Part shown: in pieces, positions 19,812 to 28,799 of the stretch
How the letters are laid out: every line of letters starts with the position of its first letter
Numbering within the stretch: position 1 is the stretch's first letter
Origin: Corynebacterium zhongnanshanii
Lineage (GTDB): Bacteria > Actinomycetota > Actinomycetes > Mycobacteriales > Mycobacteriaceae
DNA length: 64,000 nucleotides
Reading direction: 5' to 3'
Assembly: GCF_014490575.1 (NCBI RefSeq)
Contig: NZ_CP061033.1
Location: 1-64,000 of the forward strand
The notes under the pieces: model-generated
Told to the model about the DNA's origin: nothing
The model's database searches: none
The model's input: the letters and a program-made list of their open reading frames with translations, nothing else
Program-made: the position numbers and the translations under genes

Positions 19812-21341
19812 TTAGCGCTTCTGAGCGCGGGTGGCTTTTTGGGACAGGCTTTCCAGCTGAGTTCCCAACACACCGAACTTAGCCAAAGACACGGCAGCCG
19901 GCGAATCCGCGAAGCGCGCCACCATCATCTGCGTGAACTTCTTGTACTTCGCCTCCGTCAGCGGATACCAATTGGCCTCTAGCTTGTCGCCGTCCTTGTC
20001 CACAATCACAGACTTCACGTTGCACCAGCCGTGCAGGCCCTCCACACCCTTGTGCCGGCCGAAGCCAGAGTTGTTCACGCCACCGAAGGGCAGCTCGGCG
20101 GTGGATTCGGTGGCCATCACGTTGTTGATGGAAATGCCGCCCACATGCAGGGCGCTGGCGACGCGGCGGGCGCGCTCCTCATCGGCCGACCACACGGAGG
20201 CAGTGAGCCCATACGCGGAATTATTGGCCCGCTCAATGACTTCCTGCTCGTCCGAGAAGGAGAAGACCGGGATCGTTGGGCCGAAGGTCTCTTCCGTGGC
20301 AGCCAGGCAGTCATCCGGAACGTTGGTGAGCACCATCGGCGGGATCAAGGCGCTCGTCCTATCCCAGTCCTGACCCGTGAGCAGCGTGGCGCCGCGCTCC
20401 AGCGCATCCTCCAGATGCTCGCGCACAATATCAATCTGCATGGGCACAATCATCGCGCCAAGATCGTTATCTTTACTATGCGAATCCTCCTGCTTGAGCA
20501 GCTTCACCTGACGGACCAGCTCGTCCACAAACCTGTCGTGGATGGACTCGTGCACATACAACCGCTCCACCGACGTGCAGGACTGGCCCGTGGCCGTCAG
20601 ACCACCGAACAGCAAGCCAGAGACCGTACGGGCGATATTCACATCCTCAAACACGATCATCGGATCCTTGCCACCCAGCTCCAACTCCACAGGAATCAAG
20701 TGCTGGGCCGCCTGGGCCATGATCTTCTTACCCGTCCGCGTGGAACCCGTGAACATGATGTAATCCGGCTTCTGGTCAATCACGGCCTCGCCCACGGATC
20801 CGTCACCGTAGACCACCTGAACCCAGTTGGGTGCGAAGCCCGCATCCTCTAGCAGGGACTCAATGAGTCCCTGCAGCGGCGTGTGCTCCGAGCCCTTGTA
20901 CACAATCGCGTTACCGGCCGCGAAGGCTGCAGCGATCGGCACGATCGCCTGGAAGAACGGGTAGTTCCACGGGCTGATGATAAACGCCACGCCCTTGGGC
21001 TCGTACCAGATCTCCGACTTCTTACCCATCAGGGTGAGCGGGGTAGGAACCCTTTGAGGCTTCAGCGCCTTGGCGGCGTTATCCTCCACCCATTTCACGT
21101 TATCCAGTCCGCCGAACATCTCCGACATCAAAATCTCACTGCGGGATTTATGCGTATCGTCCTGAACGCGGTTGAGGATTTCTTCCCGGCGCTTCAGAAT
21201 CACCGCGCGCAGCGAGGCTAGATGCTCTAATCGCTCTTCGACGCTGAGCGCGCGAATGGATTTCTGTGCCGCGCGCGCACGTGCTACGACTCCTTCCAGG
21301 TTGTCTGACTGCTCGTGTGGTGTGCGAACTGTGCCATTCAT
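19812..21341 (-). CDS. NAD(P)-dependent aldehyde dehydrogenase (succinate-semialdehyde type)
   Basis: The 509-residue aldehyde dehydrogenase has the NAD site segment PWNYPFFQAI near 125, FTGSTRTGKKI near 202, the general base in ELGGKDPMIV near 225 and the catalytic Cys in GQSCTSVERLYV near 260. It resembles the succinate-semialdehyde (GabD2) branch. In this operon, two bases downstream of the 164-residue protein gene and beyond an alcohol oxidase-like gene, oxidation of an aldehyde made by the latter is more likely. Its 3' end faces the luciferase-like gene across a 68-base gap. Confidence 0.85.
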   Translation of the reverse strand: MNGTVRTPHEQSDNLEGVVARARAAQKSIRALSVEERLEHLASLRAVILKRREEILNRVQDDTHKSRSEILMSEMFGGLDNVKWVEDNAAKALKPQRVPTPLTLMGKKSEIWYEPKGVAFIISPWNYPFFQAIVPIAAAFAAGNAIVYKGSEHTPLQGLIESLLEDAGFAPNWVQVVYGDGSVGEAVIDQKPDYIMFTGSTRTGKKIMAQAAQHLIPVELELGGKDPMIVFEDVNIARTVSGLLFGGLTATGQSCTSVERLYVHESIHDRFVDELVRQVKLLKQEDSHSKDNDLGAMIVPMQIDIVREHLEDALERGATLLTGQDWDRTSALIPPMVLTNVPDDCLAATEETFGPTIPVFSFSDEQEVIERANNSAYGLTASVWSADEERARRVASALHVGGISINNVMATESTAELPFGGVNNSGFGRHKGVEGLHGWCNVKSVIVDKDGDKLEANWYPLTEAKYKKFTQMMVARFADSPAAVSLAKFGVLGTQLESLSQKATRAQKR

Positions 21342-21343
21342 CG

Positions 21344-21838
21344 TTACTTCTCCTTTTCTCCAGCTGTGCCAGCATGGTCAGCGGCGGTCTGACCAGCGGC
21401 GCCAGCTTCTTCTGGATTCTCAGCAAGGTATTGCTCGTATGCTTCGACATTCATGACCGGGTTATACCGCAGCCGCTGATGAATACTCGGCGTTCCCCCC
21501 ACCTGTAAATCCGAGTAATACAGCGAATGCACAATGCCCTTAATTCCCACATGCGCCAGCCGAAATACTGCAGCAAGCGGGCCCGGAACCTTGGCATGCG
21601 CCGCCACCATCGTCAACAGCGCTGTGATGACTGGCCGGGGCAGATACGCACAGGCAAACAGCAAACCCTTCAAGGGATCACGATCGCCCGCGTACATGTA
21701 GGGCAGCATCCCGTCGATGCCCCGAGCCGCCCTGGATTCAGAGAAGCTGGGATACCCATGCCCACCCGGAATCACCAGGTCACCCAGGCGATTTAGTCCT
21801 TTGAGTTGTGTCGCGTTGAGAGAATATTCGTTGCTCAT
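21344..21838 (-). CDS. Small partner protein of GMC oxidoreductase (gluconate dehydrogenase subunit 3-like)
   Basis: This is a 164-residue protein with N-terminal LNRLGDLVIPGGHGYPSFSESRA. It resembles the gluconate 2-dehydrogenase subunit 3 pattern (helix, then pro-Gly, then acidic/Ala stretch), followed by hydrophobic helices (LLFACAYLPRPVITALLTMVAA) and a charged Ala/Glu tail. No Tat signal is visible. It sits between the GMC oxidoreductase and the aldehyde dehydrogenase with gaps of 32 and 2 bases, so it is probably an accessory subunit. The family assignment is tentative. Confidence 0.6.
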   Translation of the reverse strand: MSNEYSLNATQLKGLNRLGDLVIPGGHGYPSFSESRAARGIDGMLPYMYAGDRDPLKGLLFACAYLPRPVITALLTMVAAHAKVPGPLAAVFRLAHVGIKGIVHSLYYSDLQVGGTPSIHQRLRYNPVMNVEAYEQYLAENPEEAGAAGQTAADHAGTAGEKEK

Positions 21839-21870
21839 GGGATTAGCCTTCCGGTGTGATCTCTGTGCTG

Positions 21871-23307
21871 TTAGCTCTCCGCCAGGATGACTTCACTGGC
21901 CATAAGAGACAGGGACATAATGGTCAGCGCCGGATTAATACCCGGAGCATTCGGGAAGATGGACGAATCCGCCGCGAAAATCCGCTTGGAACCATGCAAC
22001 TGGAAACCAGGATTCACGACGGACCGTGTTTGACTGGTACCGATGCACAACCCACCCATCAGGTGAAGACCAATACCCATTTCGCCTTCGATGATCTCCC
22101 GCGCTCCCGTGGAATGGAAGAGGTTACGGATCGCATCCTTACCGGCCTTCACGCGCCGCTGGTCTTCCTTATTCAGCGACTTTTTAATGATCGGCTGGCC
22201 CTTTCGAGAAATCGTGATCTGCCCGGGATTGGTGTCCCGAATACAGACCTCAACGCAGCCCATATTTTCGTACTGATCCATGACGTGTTGGTGATCGGCG
22301 CCAAAACCAGGCATGAGCAGTGCAATAGAAGCAGGGCCCGCAAAGACATTCTCCAACTTATAACCCTGCCGGCGGAATCCGGGGTCATTGGACTTGTAAT
22401 TTTGGAGAGGCCCTTCAAAGGCGCGAACTGGGGCGTCGTATATTCCCACGTTCATATATTGCGGGTGAGAATAGAAATGACGGCCGAGCGCGGGGAGACG
22501 CCGCCCGTAACCGGAACGCAGCAGCAACGCGGAGTTGCCAATCGCACCCGACGCCAGCACCACGCGCGTGGCGGTGTACGTCACCGTCTGCTGCTTATCC
22601 AGAGGGCCACCCACCACCGCGGTCACTTCCACATGATCCGAACGCTCCCTGATGGTGCGGACCTCGGTGCGATCCTGGAGGGTGAAGCCATAGGCCTCGG
22701 CCACGGGCAGGGCGGTCACGGCGGTGGATTGCTTGGAATCGATACGGCAGCCAGACAGGCACTCGATGCAGCAGTTTCCGTGCTCGAAATGGCAATCAGC
22801 CTGGGCACGGCGCAACGGCGCGTACTCGTAGCCGTTAGCCTCGAAGCCCTTGGCGAAAAACTCCGCGTTCTTATTGCGGTTATCCTCGGGCACGGTCTGT
22901 AGGGCCATGTTGCCCTCGGCGCGGGTGTAGTAGGGATCCAGGTCGTCCTCGTTGAGGAATGTCACGCCGGATTTATCTCGCCAGGAGCTAAACGCTACCT
23001 CGTCGAAGCGGTCCATCAGCGCCTGGTTCAGGATCGAGCCGCCGCCGACAACCTTGGGGCGCAGGATAGCCAGCGAGGCTTCCGTGTTCAGCTCAATTCC
23101 GCCGCCCCAGTACATCTGGCTGGAGCCATAGGCTTCCTTTGTGGGGTAGGTGTGGCGGTTGTAACGCGTTCCGGCTTCGAGTCCCAGGCAGTTCCAGCCT
23201 GCGCGGGAGAGTTCACGGGCAACGTTGAGACCGGAGGTGCCCGCTCCGATGATGATCGCATCATAGCGTTCAGTGCTATCCGCGAGTGGTCGTTGTTGCT
23301 CTGACAT
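21871..23307 (-). CDS. FAD-dependent GMC oxidoreductase, long-chain alcohol oxidase-like
   Basis: The 478-residue flavoenzyme has the dinucleotide motif IIGAGTSGLNVAREL near 20 and a second GMC block VVGGGSILNQALM near 87. The Cys-rich stretch CHFEHGNCCIECLSGC near 172 is followed by KQST, as in long-chain alcohol oxidases. The C-terminal active-site segment is INPALTIMSLS. It oxidises an alcohol (possibly fatty or sterol) to aldehyde with FAD; the downstream aldehyde dehydrogenase could continue to the acid. It is the first gene of a three-gene minus-strand operon. Confidence 0.82.
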   Translation of the reverse strand: MSEQQRPLADSTERYDAIIIGAGTSGLNVARELSRAGWNCLGLEAGTRYNRHTYPTKEAYGSSQMYWGGGIELNTEASLAILRPKVVGGGSILNQALMDRFDEVAFSSWRDKSGVTFLNEDDLDPYYTRAEGNMALQTVPEDNRNKNAEFFAKGFEANGYEYAPLRRAQADCHFEHGNCCIECLSGCRIDSKQSTAVTALPVAEAYGFTLQDRTEVRTIRERSDHVEVTAVVGGPLDKQQTVTYTATRVVLASGAIGNSALLLRSGYGRRLPALGRHFYSHPQYMNVGIYDAPVRAFEGPLQNYKSNDPGFRRQGYKLENVFAGPASIALLMPGFGADHQHVMDQYENMGCVEVCIRDTNPGQITISRKGQPIIKKSLNKEDQRRVKAGKDAIRNLFHSTGAREIIEGEMGIGLHLMGGLCIGTSQTRSVVNPGFQLHGSKRIFAADSSIFPNAPGINPALTIMSLSLMASEVILAES

Positions 23308-23466
23308 GGCTATACAGTAGAACGTCAGTGGTTTTCATGTGCCATATTTAAGATTTTGATGACAAAATGGTGTGATGAGCCTGGTGGACGTGCCCCGTTT
23401 GTGGGGGAGCAAGCTTTGAAAGTGTCAGTGTGGGAGGGGCGTCTTGCGTTTTACATATTTAAACTT

Positions 23467-23486
23467 TCACACTGTGACAGTATAAT
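23467..23486 (+). promoter_or_regulatory. Promoter and candidate operator of the AlbA_2 gene
   Basis: A perfect -10 TATAAT (23481-23486) ends eight bases before the ATG at 23495, and no ribosome binding site is visible. The 17-mer TCACACTGTGACAGTAT overlaps it (23467-23483) and contains two interleaved palindromes (TCACA-C-TGTGA and ACTGT-G-ACAGT). Confidence 0.65.
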
Positions 23487-23494
23487 GAGTAAGT

Positions 23495-25084
23495 ATGGCA
23501 GCCAAGATAACCCGATCGGATCAATTGCTCGAGCTTCTGGAGAAGCTTCGCGCCCACAGTGGCGATCGCGCCGACGTGGAAGTGAAGCGTGCACAGGGCG
23601 GGTTACCCAAGAATTTACCTGCTACTACCTGTGCTTTTGCCAATATGCCCGAAGGTGGCACGATCATTCTTGGCGTGGATGAGCGCACTAATTTTTCCAT
23701 CACAGGGGTGGACAATCCTGCGGACATGGAAGCGGCAGTTGCAAGCCAAACTCATAATACTGTGGTGCCAGCTCCGGTCATTGACACTCACACTGTGACA
23801 GTATCCGGTGTATCGGTAGTCATTGTCCATGTCAACGGCCTGGGAGCAGTGGATAAGCCCGCGCGTTACAAGGGTGTGGCCTATCTGCGCCAAGCAGACG
23901 GAGACTATGCCATTCCAGAACCTGAGCTGAGAATGATAGAGGTTGCGAAGCTGCACGCTTCTGAGGAGGCGATGTATGATTCTCGGCCTGTGCCACTGAG
24001 CAGCGTCGACGATCTTAACTCAGCGGTGCTAAAACGCTTCATCCCTGACATTAAGAGCTCCATTGAGCAGTTGTCGCGCGAAGACGACGAGTCGGTGCTG
24101 CGCCTCATTAAAGCCATAACTCCCGATGGTGAACTCACACTCGCAGGGCTGTACGGTCTGGGAACATTTCCGCAGGGCGAGTATCCGGCGTTAGCAGTGA
24201 CAGCCGCTGTGCGGCACAGCCCTGGAGAGGCAGCACGCACATCAAACTTGAAAACGTTCCATGGTTCTGTGAGCGAATTGCTGAGCCAGACCATGAATTG
24301 GATTTCTCGAAACATCACCACGAGACAGGTCTACCGAGCCGATGGGCACATGGTTGATGAGCCAGAGATCCCGTTGCACGCCATCCGCGAGGCCGTGTCC
24401 AATGCCTTGATTCACCGTGACTTGGGGCCGAACACCGTGGAATTGGGCAAGTCCATTGACGTTCGGCTGCTGCCAGATCGCTTAACCATTAGCAGTCCCG
24501 GTGGCCTGAAAGCGCTGTCCACATCTCAGCTAGAAAGCAGGGAGTTTACGCGCGTTGAGGTCAACCAACGCCTGTACAGGATCGCCAAGGAGCTCGTGGA
24601 TGATCGTGGCCGCCGCATCATCGAGGGCGAAGGCGGTGGAGTGCGGGCCATGTTTGCTGCCATGGAAGACGCTGGCTTGCCTCGCCCAAAAATCACCGAT
24701 ACAGGCGTGAAGGTGACCGTCGAATTCTTCCGTGTTGATGTCCCTCGTCGACGCACGACGACGCCGTCCAACCCAGCACCCGCCTGGGCAGAGCCTACGG
24801 GTACCGCGTCCCGTCAGGCGCAAGATCGCCAGCCACGATCGGATCAGGCACAATCTGGTCAGCTGGACTACGGAATGGCAAAGAACTCACCGGCAATTCT
24901 GGCGGCGGCGCGCACATTGCCGCGCGAATTCACACTGAGGGAGCTTGCGCACCAAGCCAAATTGAAGGAAAACCAGGTGCGCTACGCGCTTAAACCACTG
25001 TTGGCCGCTGGCGCGATCATTCGGCACGGCGGCCAGGGCCATCGCACGACGACGTACGAACTGGCCCCGGAGGACCACACCTAG
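23495..25084 (+). CDS. AlbA_2-domain ATP-binding regulator (RecG-like, Schlafen-type N-terminus)
   Basis: The 529-residue protein has an N-terminal Schlafen/AlbA_2 putative nucleic-acid-binding domain (residues 20-135; VEVKRAQGGLPKNLP, FANMPEGGTIILGVDE). A middle ATP-binding HATPase_c_4 module follows (AIREAVSNALIHRD near 300, SPGGL near 337, EGGGVRAMFAAM near 382). A Pro/Gln linker then leads to a C-terminal winged helix (FTLRELAHQAKLKENQVRYAL near 485). Such proteins are usually annotated as transcriptional regulators, but their role is poorly known. The message looks leaderless. The promoter 17-mer recurs inside the gene at 23788-23804. Katalase gene katG converges from downstream. Confidence 0.8.
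   Translation: MAAKITRSDQLLELLEKLRAHSGDRADVEVKRAQGGLPKNLPATTCAFANMPEGGTIILGVDERTNFSITGVDNPADMEAAVASQTHNTVVPAPVIDTHTVTVSGVSVVIVHVNGLGAVDKPARYKGVAYLRQADGDYAIPEPELRMIEVAKLHASEEAMYDSRPVPLSSVDDLNSAVLKRFIPDIKSSIEQLSREDDESVLRLIKAITPDGELTLAGLYGLGTFPQGEYPALAVTAAVRHSPGEAARTSNLKTFHGSVSELLSQTMNWISRNITTRQVYRADGHMVDEPEIPLHAIREAVSNALIHRDLGPNTVELGKSIDVRLLPDRLTISSPGGLKALSTSQLESREFTRVEVNQRLYRIAKELVDDRGRRIIEGEGGGVRAMFAAMEDAGLPRPKITDTGVKVTVEFFRVDVPRRRTTTPSNPAPAWAEPTGTASRQAQDRQPRSDQAQSGQLDYGMAKNSPAILAAARTLPREFTLRELAHQAKLKENQVRYALKPLLAAGAIIRHGGQGHRTTTYELAPEDHT
23788..23804. repeat. Second copy of the 17-base promoter repeat
   Basis: TCACACTGTGACAGTAT recurs exactly, 321 bases downstream of the promoter copy at 23467-23483 and within the AlbA_2 coding region. 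It could be a second operator allowing DNA looping. Confidence 0.6.
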
Positions 25085-25102
25085 GAGTCTCCTCGCAGAT
25101 TC

Positions 25103-27310
25103 CTAACGGTGAAGGTCGAAGCGATCTGCTTCCATGACCTTGACCCATGCCGCCACGAAGTCCTCGAGGAACTTGTCAGCGGCATCGTCCGCGCCGTAGA
25201 CCTCCGCGATGGCACGCAATTCGGAGTTAGCGCCGAAGACCAGATCCACGCGGGTACCCGTGTAGGTAGTACCGTCTGCAGTTGTACCTTCGTAGCGGGC
25301 GTTAGCCTCCGGAGCGCCATCGTCTACGCGGGTCCAGGTGGTGTCAATGTCCAACAAGTTCACGAAGAAGTCGTTGCTCAGCTGGCCAGGGTTGCTGGTG
25401 AACACACCATCGGCAGAGCCATCGTGGTTTGTGCCCAGCACACGCAGGCCACCGACCAGTACCGTCATCTCCGGAACAGTAAGGTTCAACAACGCAGCGC
25501 GGTCAATCAGCAGGTGCTCCGCAGGTAGGGCGGACTTACCGCTGTTGTAGTTACGGAAACCATCGGCGATGGGCTCCATGTACTTGAAGGACTGCTCGTC
25601 CGTCTGCTCCTGGGTAGCGTCACCACGACCCGGAGTGAACGGCACAGTAATGGAGTGGCCAGCTGCCTTGGCAGCCAGCTCCACACCCACGCCACCAGCC
25701 AGGACCAACAGGTCTGCGAAGGACACGTCCACGCCGGCGTTGTTCTGAATAGCCTCCAGCTTGTCCAGCACGGTCGCCAGCTCCTCCGGCTTATTGACCT
25801 CCCAATCCTTCTGAGGGGCCAAGCGCAGGCGCGCACCGTTAGCGCCACCGCGGAAGTCCGTGATGCGGAAGGAGGACGCCGCGGCCCACGCCGTGGTCAC
25901 CAACTCGCCAATCGTTAAGGTGGACTCATCCACAGCGCGAGCGATCGCCTCCTTCAACTGGCCCACTTCATCCTCGGAAGGAACATGTGCCGGTGGGTTC
26001 ACGGGATCCTGCCAGTCGAACTCGGCCTCAGGAATCTCCGGTCCAACGTAGCGTGCCTTCGGACCCAAGTCGCGGTGGATCAGCTTGAACCACGCGCGGG
26101 CGAACGCATCCGTGAACGCCGTCTGGTCGTCCTTGAAACGGCGAGAAATCTTGTCGTACTCAGGGTCGTAGCGCAACGCCAAATCGCTGGTCAGCATGCG
26201 TGGCTCAATGCGGCCGTCACCGTGAGCCATCGGCACCATATCGGAGCCGCCGCCATCAATGGGGCGCCACTGCTTCGCGCCGGCCTTGGACTCCATCAGC
26301 TCCCACTCGTAACCGTAGAGAATGTGGAAAAACTCATTGTCCCAGCGGGTGGGGTGGTAGGTCCACGTCACCTCTGGGCCACCGCCCATGGTGTCATTGC
26401 CCACCGGTCCCCGCCAGCCGATGCCCTGGTGCTCCAGCGGTGCGGCCTCTGGCTCTGGGCCGATCACATCAGGGGAGTTATTGCCGTGCGTCTTACCGAA
26501 GGTGTGTCCACCAGCAATCAGAGCCACGGTCTCTTCGTCATCCATGCTCATGCGCGCAAAGGTCTCGCGAATATCGTGCGCAGACGCCTTCGGATCAGGA
26601 TTACCGTCCGGACCTTCAGGGTTGACGTAGATCAGACCCATCTGCACAGCGGCCAGCGGGTTGTCCAGGTCGCGGGTGGAGTCCTCCGTTCCCGAGTAAC
26701 GGGCGTTGCCCAACCACTCGGACTCCGGGCCCCAGTTCACCTGCTCTGGCTCGTAGGTATCCTCACGGCCACCGGCGAAGCCGAGGGTCGGGAAGCCCAT
26801 GTCCTCCAGGGCAACGTTACCGGCAAGAACAATCAGGTCAGCCCAAGAAATCTTCTTGCCGTACTTCTTCTTCACCGGCCACAGGATGCGGCGGATGCGG
26901 TCAGTCAGAATGTTGTCCGGCCAAGAGTTAATAGGCGCGAAGCGTTGCTGACCCGTGTTAGCGCCACCGCGGCCATCCTGGGCTCGGTAGGTTCCCGCGG
27001 AGTGCCATGCCATGCGCACCGCGCCGGGACCGTAGTTGCCGAAGTCAGCGGGGTAGAAGTCATGGGAGGTCACCAGAGCCTCGCTGATGTCCTTCTTCAA
27101 CGCCTCGTAATCAATGGACTCGAAGGCAGCCGCGTAATCGAAGTCTTCCTCGAAGGGGCGACGGGCCGGAGGATTCTGAGCCAGAAGCTGCAGATTTAGG
27201 CGCTCTGGCCACCACTTATGGTTCTCGCTACCGGTGGTAGGGGAGCCGGCCGCCGGGCCGTGCATGACAGGGCACTTGCCTTCGGATGGGGCATTGTTCT
27301 GATCGGACAT
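25103..27310 (-). CDS. katG: Catalase-peroxidase
   Basis: The 735-residue haem enzyme breaks down hydrogen peroxide and has peroxidase activity. The distal site [11 protein letters not shown] near 100 gives the Arg/Trp/His triad, and the Tyr of the Met-Tyr-Trp crosslink is in [11 protein letters not shown] near 230. The proximal haem segment [10 protein letters not shown] is near 272. The C-terminal half is the degenerate second peroxidase domain. The ATG has AGGAGG about eight bases upstream. No furA-like gene adjoins it. The 230-base upstream gap shows no recognised operator. Confidence 0.96.
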   Translation of the reverse strand: MSDQNNAPSEGKCPVMHGPAAGSPTTGSENHKWWPERLNLQLLAQNPPARRPFEEDFDYAAAFESIDYEALKKDISEALVTSHDFYPADFGNYGPGAVRMAWHSAGTYRAQDGRGGANTGQQRFAPINSWPDNILTDRIRRILWPVKKKYGKKISWADLIVLAGNVALEDMGFPTLGFAGGREDTYEPEQVNWGPESEWLGNARYSGTEDSTRDLDNPLAAVQMGLIYVNPEGPDGNPDPKASAHDIRETFARMSMDDEETVALIAGGHTFGKTHGNNSPDVIGPEPEAAPLEHQGIGWRGPVGNDTMGGGPEVTWTYHPTRWDNEFFHILYGYEWELMESKAGAKQWRPIDGGGSDMVPMAHGDGRIEPRMLTSDLALRYDPEYDKISRRFKDDQTAFTDAFARAWFKLIHRDLGPKARYVGPEIPEAEFDWQDPVNPPAHVPSEDEVGQLKEAIARAVDESTLTIGELVTTAWAAASSFRITDFRGGANGARLRLAPQKDWEVNKPEELATVLDKLEAIQNNAGVDVSFADLLVLAGGVGVELAAKAAGHSITVPFTPGRGDATQEQTDEQSFKYMEPIADGFRNYNSGKSALPAEHLLIDRAALLNLTVPEMTVLVGGLRVLGTNHDGSADGVFTSNPGQLSNDFFVNLLDIDTTWTRVDDGAPEANARYEGTTADGTTYTGTRVDLVFGANSELRAIAEVYGADDAADKFLEDFVAAWVKVMEADRFDLHR

Positions 27311-27540
27311 ATACTAATCCCTCCTAGGAGACTGGTGTGGGAAAAATCTTCTATGGCGAGGCTCGATGTGGTGACAGCCTCACAGCCTAAGTGTCCGCCA
27401 GTCTACGCGTTTTTGTGGACTCGCGACGGGGCTTCAACTTCAGCCGGCCCGATACGGTCCTTCGCGTCCTGATCACACTTCGTTGTTATTCTCCAGGTTT
27501 TCCTATCTACTCATGCGGCACAAAACCTGGGACACTTCAA

Positions 27541-27903
27541 TTACATTGCTGCTGCATTAAGAATGAGAACGACAGCGCTGAGTGCCGTCATGCCAAGACA
27601 ATTAACCCAGAATTCCTGCTTGAGGAAACCAGCCCTAATGTGGGCAATAATGGCGAAGATAAAGTATCCAAGTACGCCTGCAGACACTGTTGTCGTGACC
27701 GAAGCATCACCGATAGCAGCTCCGGCAATGAGGCCTGCTGCTGCGAGTGACTTGATACCGATGAGGGCCCACCACCAGTCCTTAGGGAAGTTGACGCCAT
27801 TCAGGCATCGGCTGATGAACTTCGGAGGCTTAATCGACATCAGTGCATCGCCGGCAAGGACCGCGGCCAAGAGGTAGCTGCCACCAATTGCAAGTGAACT
27901 CAT
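27541..27903 (-). CDS. DoxX-like small membrane protein
   Basis: The 120-residue protein has four predicted membrane helices (LAIGGSYLLAAVLAGDALM, WWALIGIKSLAAAGLIAGAAI, VTTTVSAGVLGYFIFAIIAHI, LGMTALSAVVLILNAAAM), fitting the DoxX-like group. The function is unknown. The ATG at 27903, preceded by AAGGTG, was chosen over a start 54 bases upstream. Confidence 0.7.
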   Translation of the reverse strand: MSSLAIGGSYLLAAVLAGDALMSIKPPKFISRCLNGVNFPKDWWWALIGIKSLAAAGLIAGAAIGDASVTTTVSAGVLGYFIFAIIAHIRAGFLKQEFWVNCLGMTALSAVVLILNAAAM

Positions 27904-28228
27904 GTGGGCACCTTTCTCAGAAAAATTCTTAAAGCTAGCTGATTTCCCAAGGGGCAACGTTCTTCTCTAGGGAACGCGATAGTGATCTTACGCTCACCGC
28001 GGCCAAGCCCTTGGGATCGCATGCTGTGTGCGTCCGATTGTTGAACATGCTTGGCGGTAGCAGTTGCCGTTGCATCTGTAGGTCCGCTCCGCGCTGGAGA
28101 CACTGTGCGCCTCGGCACCATCACAGCGCCACCCCAGCACCACCCGTGCTACCCCTTGTCTGAAAATTTTTGAGAAAAAATCCCCATTTCACACATAAAC
28201 AAAAGCAACGGTAGTACGTTCTTATGCC
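27904..28228. other. Gene-free gap between divergent DoxX-like and DUF6230 genes
   Basis: This 325-base gap carries the promoters of two divergent genes. The last 80 bases before 28229 are AT-rich, with TTTTTGAGAAAAAA around 28166. The short open frames in it have no coding character. No operator was recognised. Confidence 0.6.
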
Positions 28229-28798
28229 ATGGGTCACATTAAGAAAACTCGATTTGCCGCAATCCTGGGCGTTGGACTGCTCGCCACCGCTGGTACAGGA
28301 GTAGCTGTTGCACAGGGCGGACTGTCCGCACACCTGGCATTGTCCAACCAAATCTTCAACCTCCAAGTCAGCCAGATGGACGGCGATAACATCAGTCTGT
28401 TCACGGACTCGGACAAAATGCACAATGGAACCGAAGCCATCACGCGCCTGCGCATCAGCAAGGTGAAGGTGAAGGACGTGTGCATGGCCGCACCGATGGA
28501 CGTTCCTGGAATGGGACACAAAACCTTCCAAATGCAGGTTCCAGGCCAGAACTTCGAGGCAAAGAACCTGGTCATCGGCGCTAAGGACCTGCAGGGTGGC
28601 CTGAAGCTGGAGGGCGCACAAATTGGTATTGACACCCACCAGGTCGATCCGAATGCCGCCCCCGGAACCTGGGGTATTGCCGCCAATAAGATCCAGGCCA
28701 TCAGTCAGAAGATTAAGGTGACCTCCATGGCCGCCGACGAACTCACCGCAGCTGGCGGAAAGATCAAGATTGTCAACGACGAAGACGCTCAGTGCTGA
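28229..28798 (+). CDS. DUF6230 family secreted protein
   Basis: The 189-residue protein has a signal-like N-terminus (KKTRFAAILGVGLLATAGTGVAVA) and a beta-rich body. Actinobacterial DUF6230 proteins are exported, of unknown function, and usually sit directly before a DUF6114 membrane protein, as here. Only two Cys are visible (VCMAAP near 88 and the last residue). The stop is one base before the next ATG, so translation is coupled. Confidence 0.75.
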   Translation: MGHIKKTRFAAILGVGLLATAGTGVAVAQGGLSAHLALSNQIFNLQVSQMDGDNISLFTDSDKMHNGTEAITRLRISKVKVKDVCMAAPMDVPGMGHKTFQMQVPGQNFEAKNLVIGAKDLQGGLKLEGAQIGIDTHQVDPNAAPGTWGIAANKIQAISQKIKVTSMAADELTAAGGKIKIVNDEDAQC

Positions 28799-28799
28799 T

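Noticed and set aside
25985..27199. 404-codon plus frame opposite katG
   Set aside because: Antisense shadow of katG, which is unmistakable.
27900..28124. 74-codon minus frame in the DoxX-DUF6230 gap
   Set aside because: Low-complexity composition, no ribosome binding site and overlap with the promoter region.
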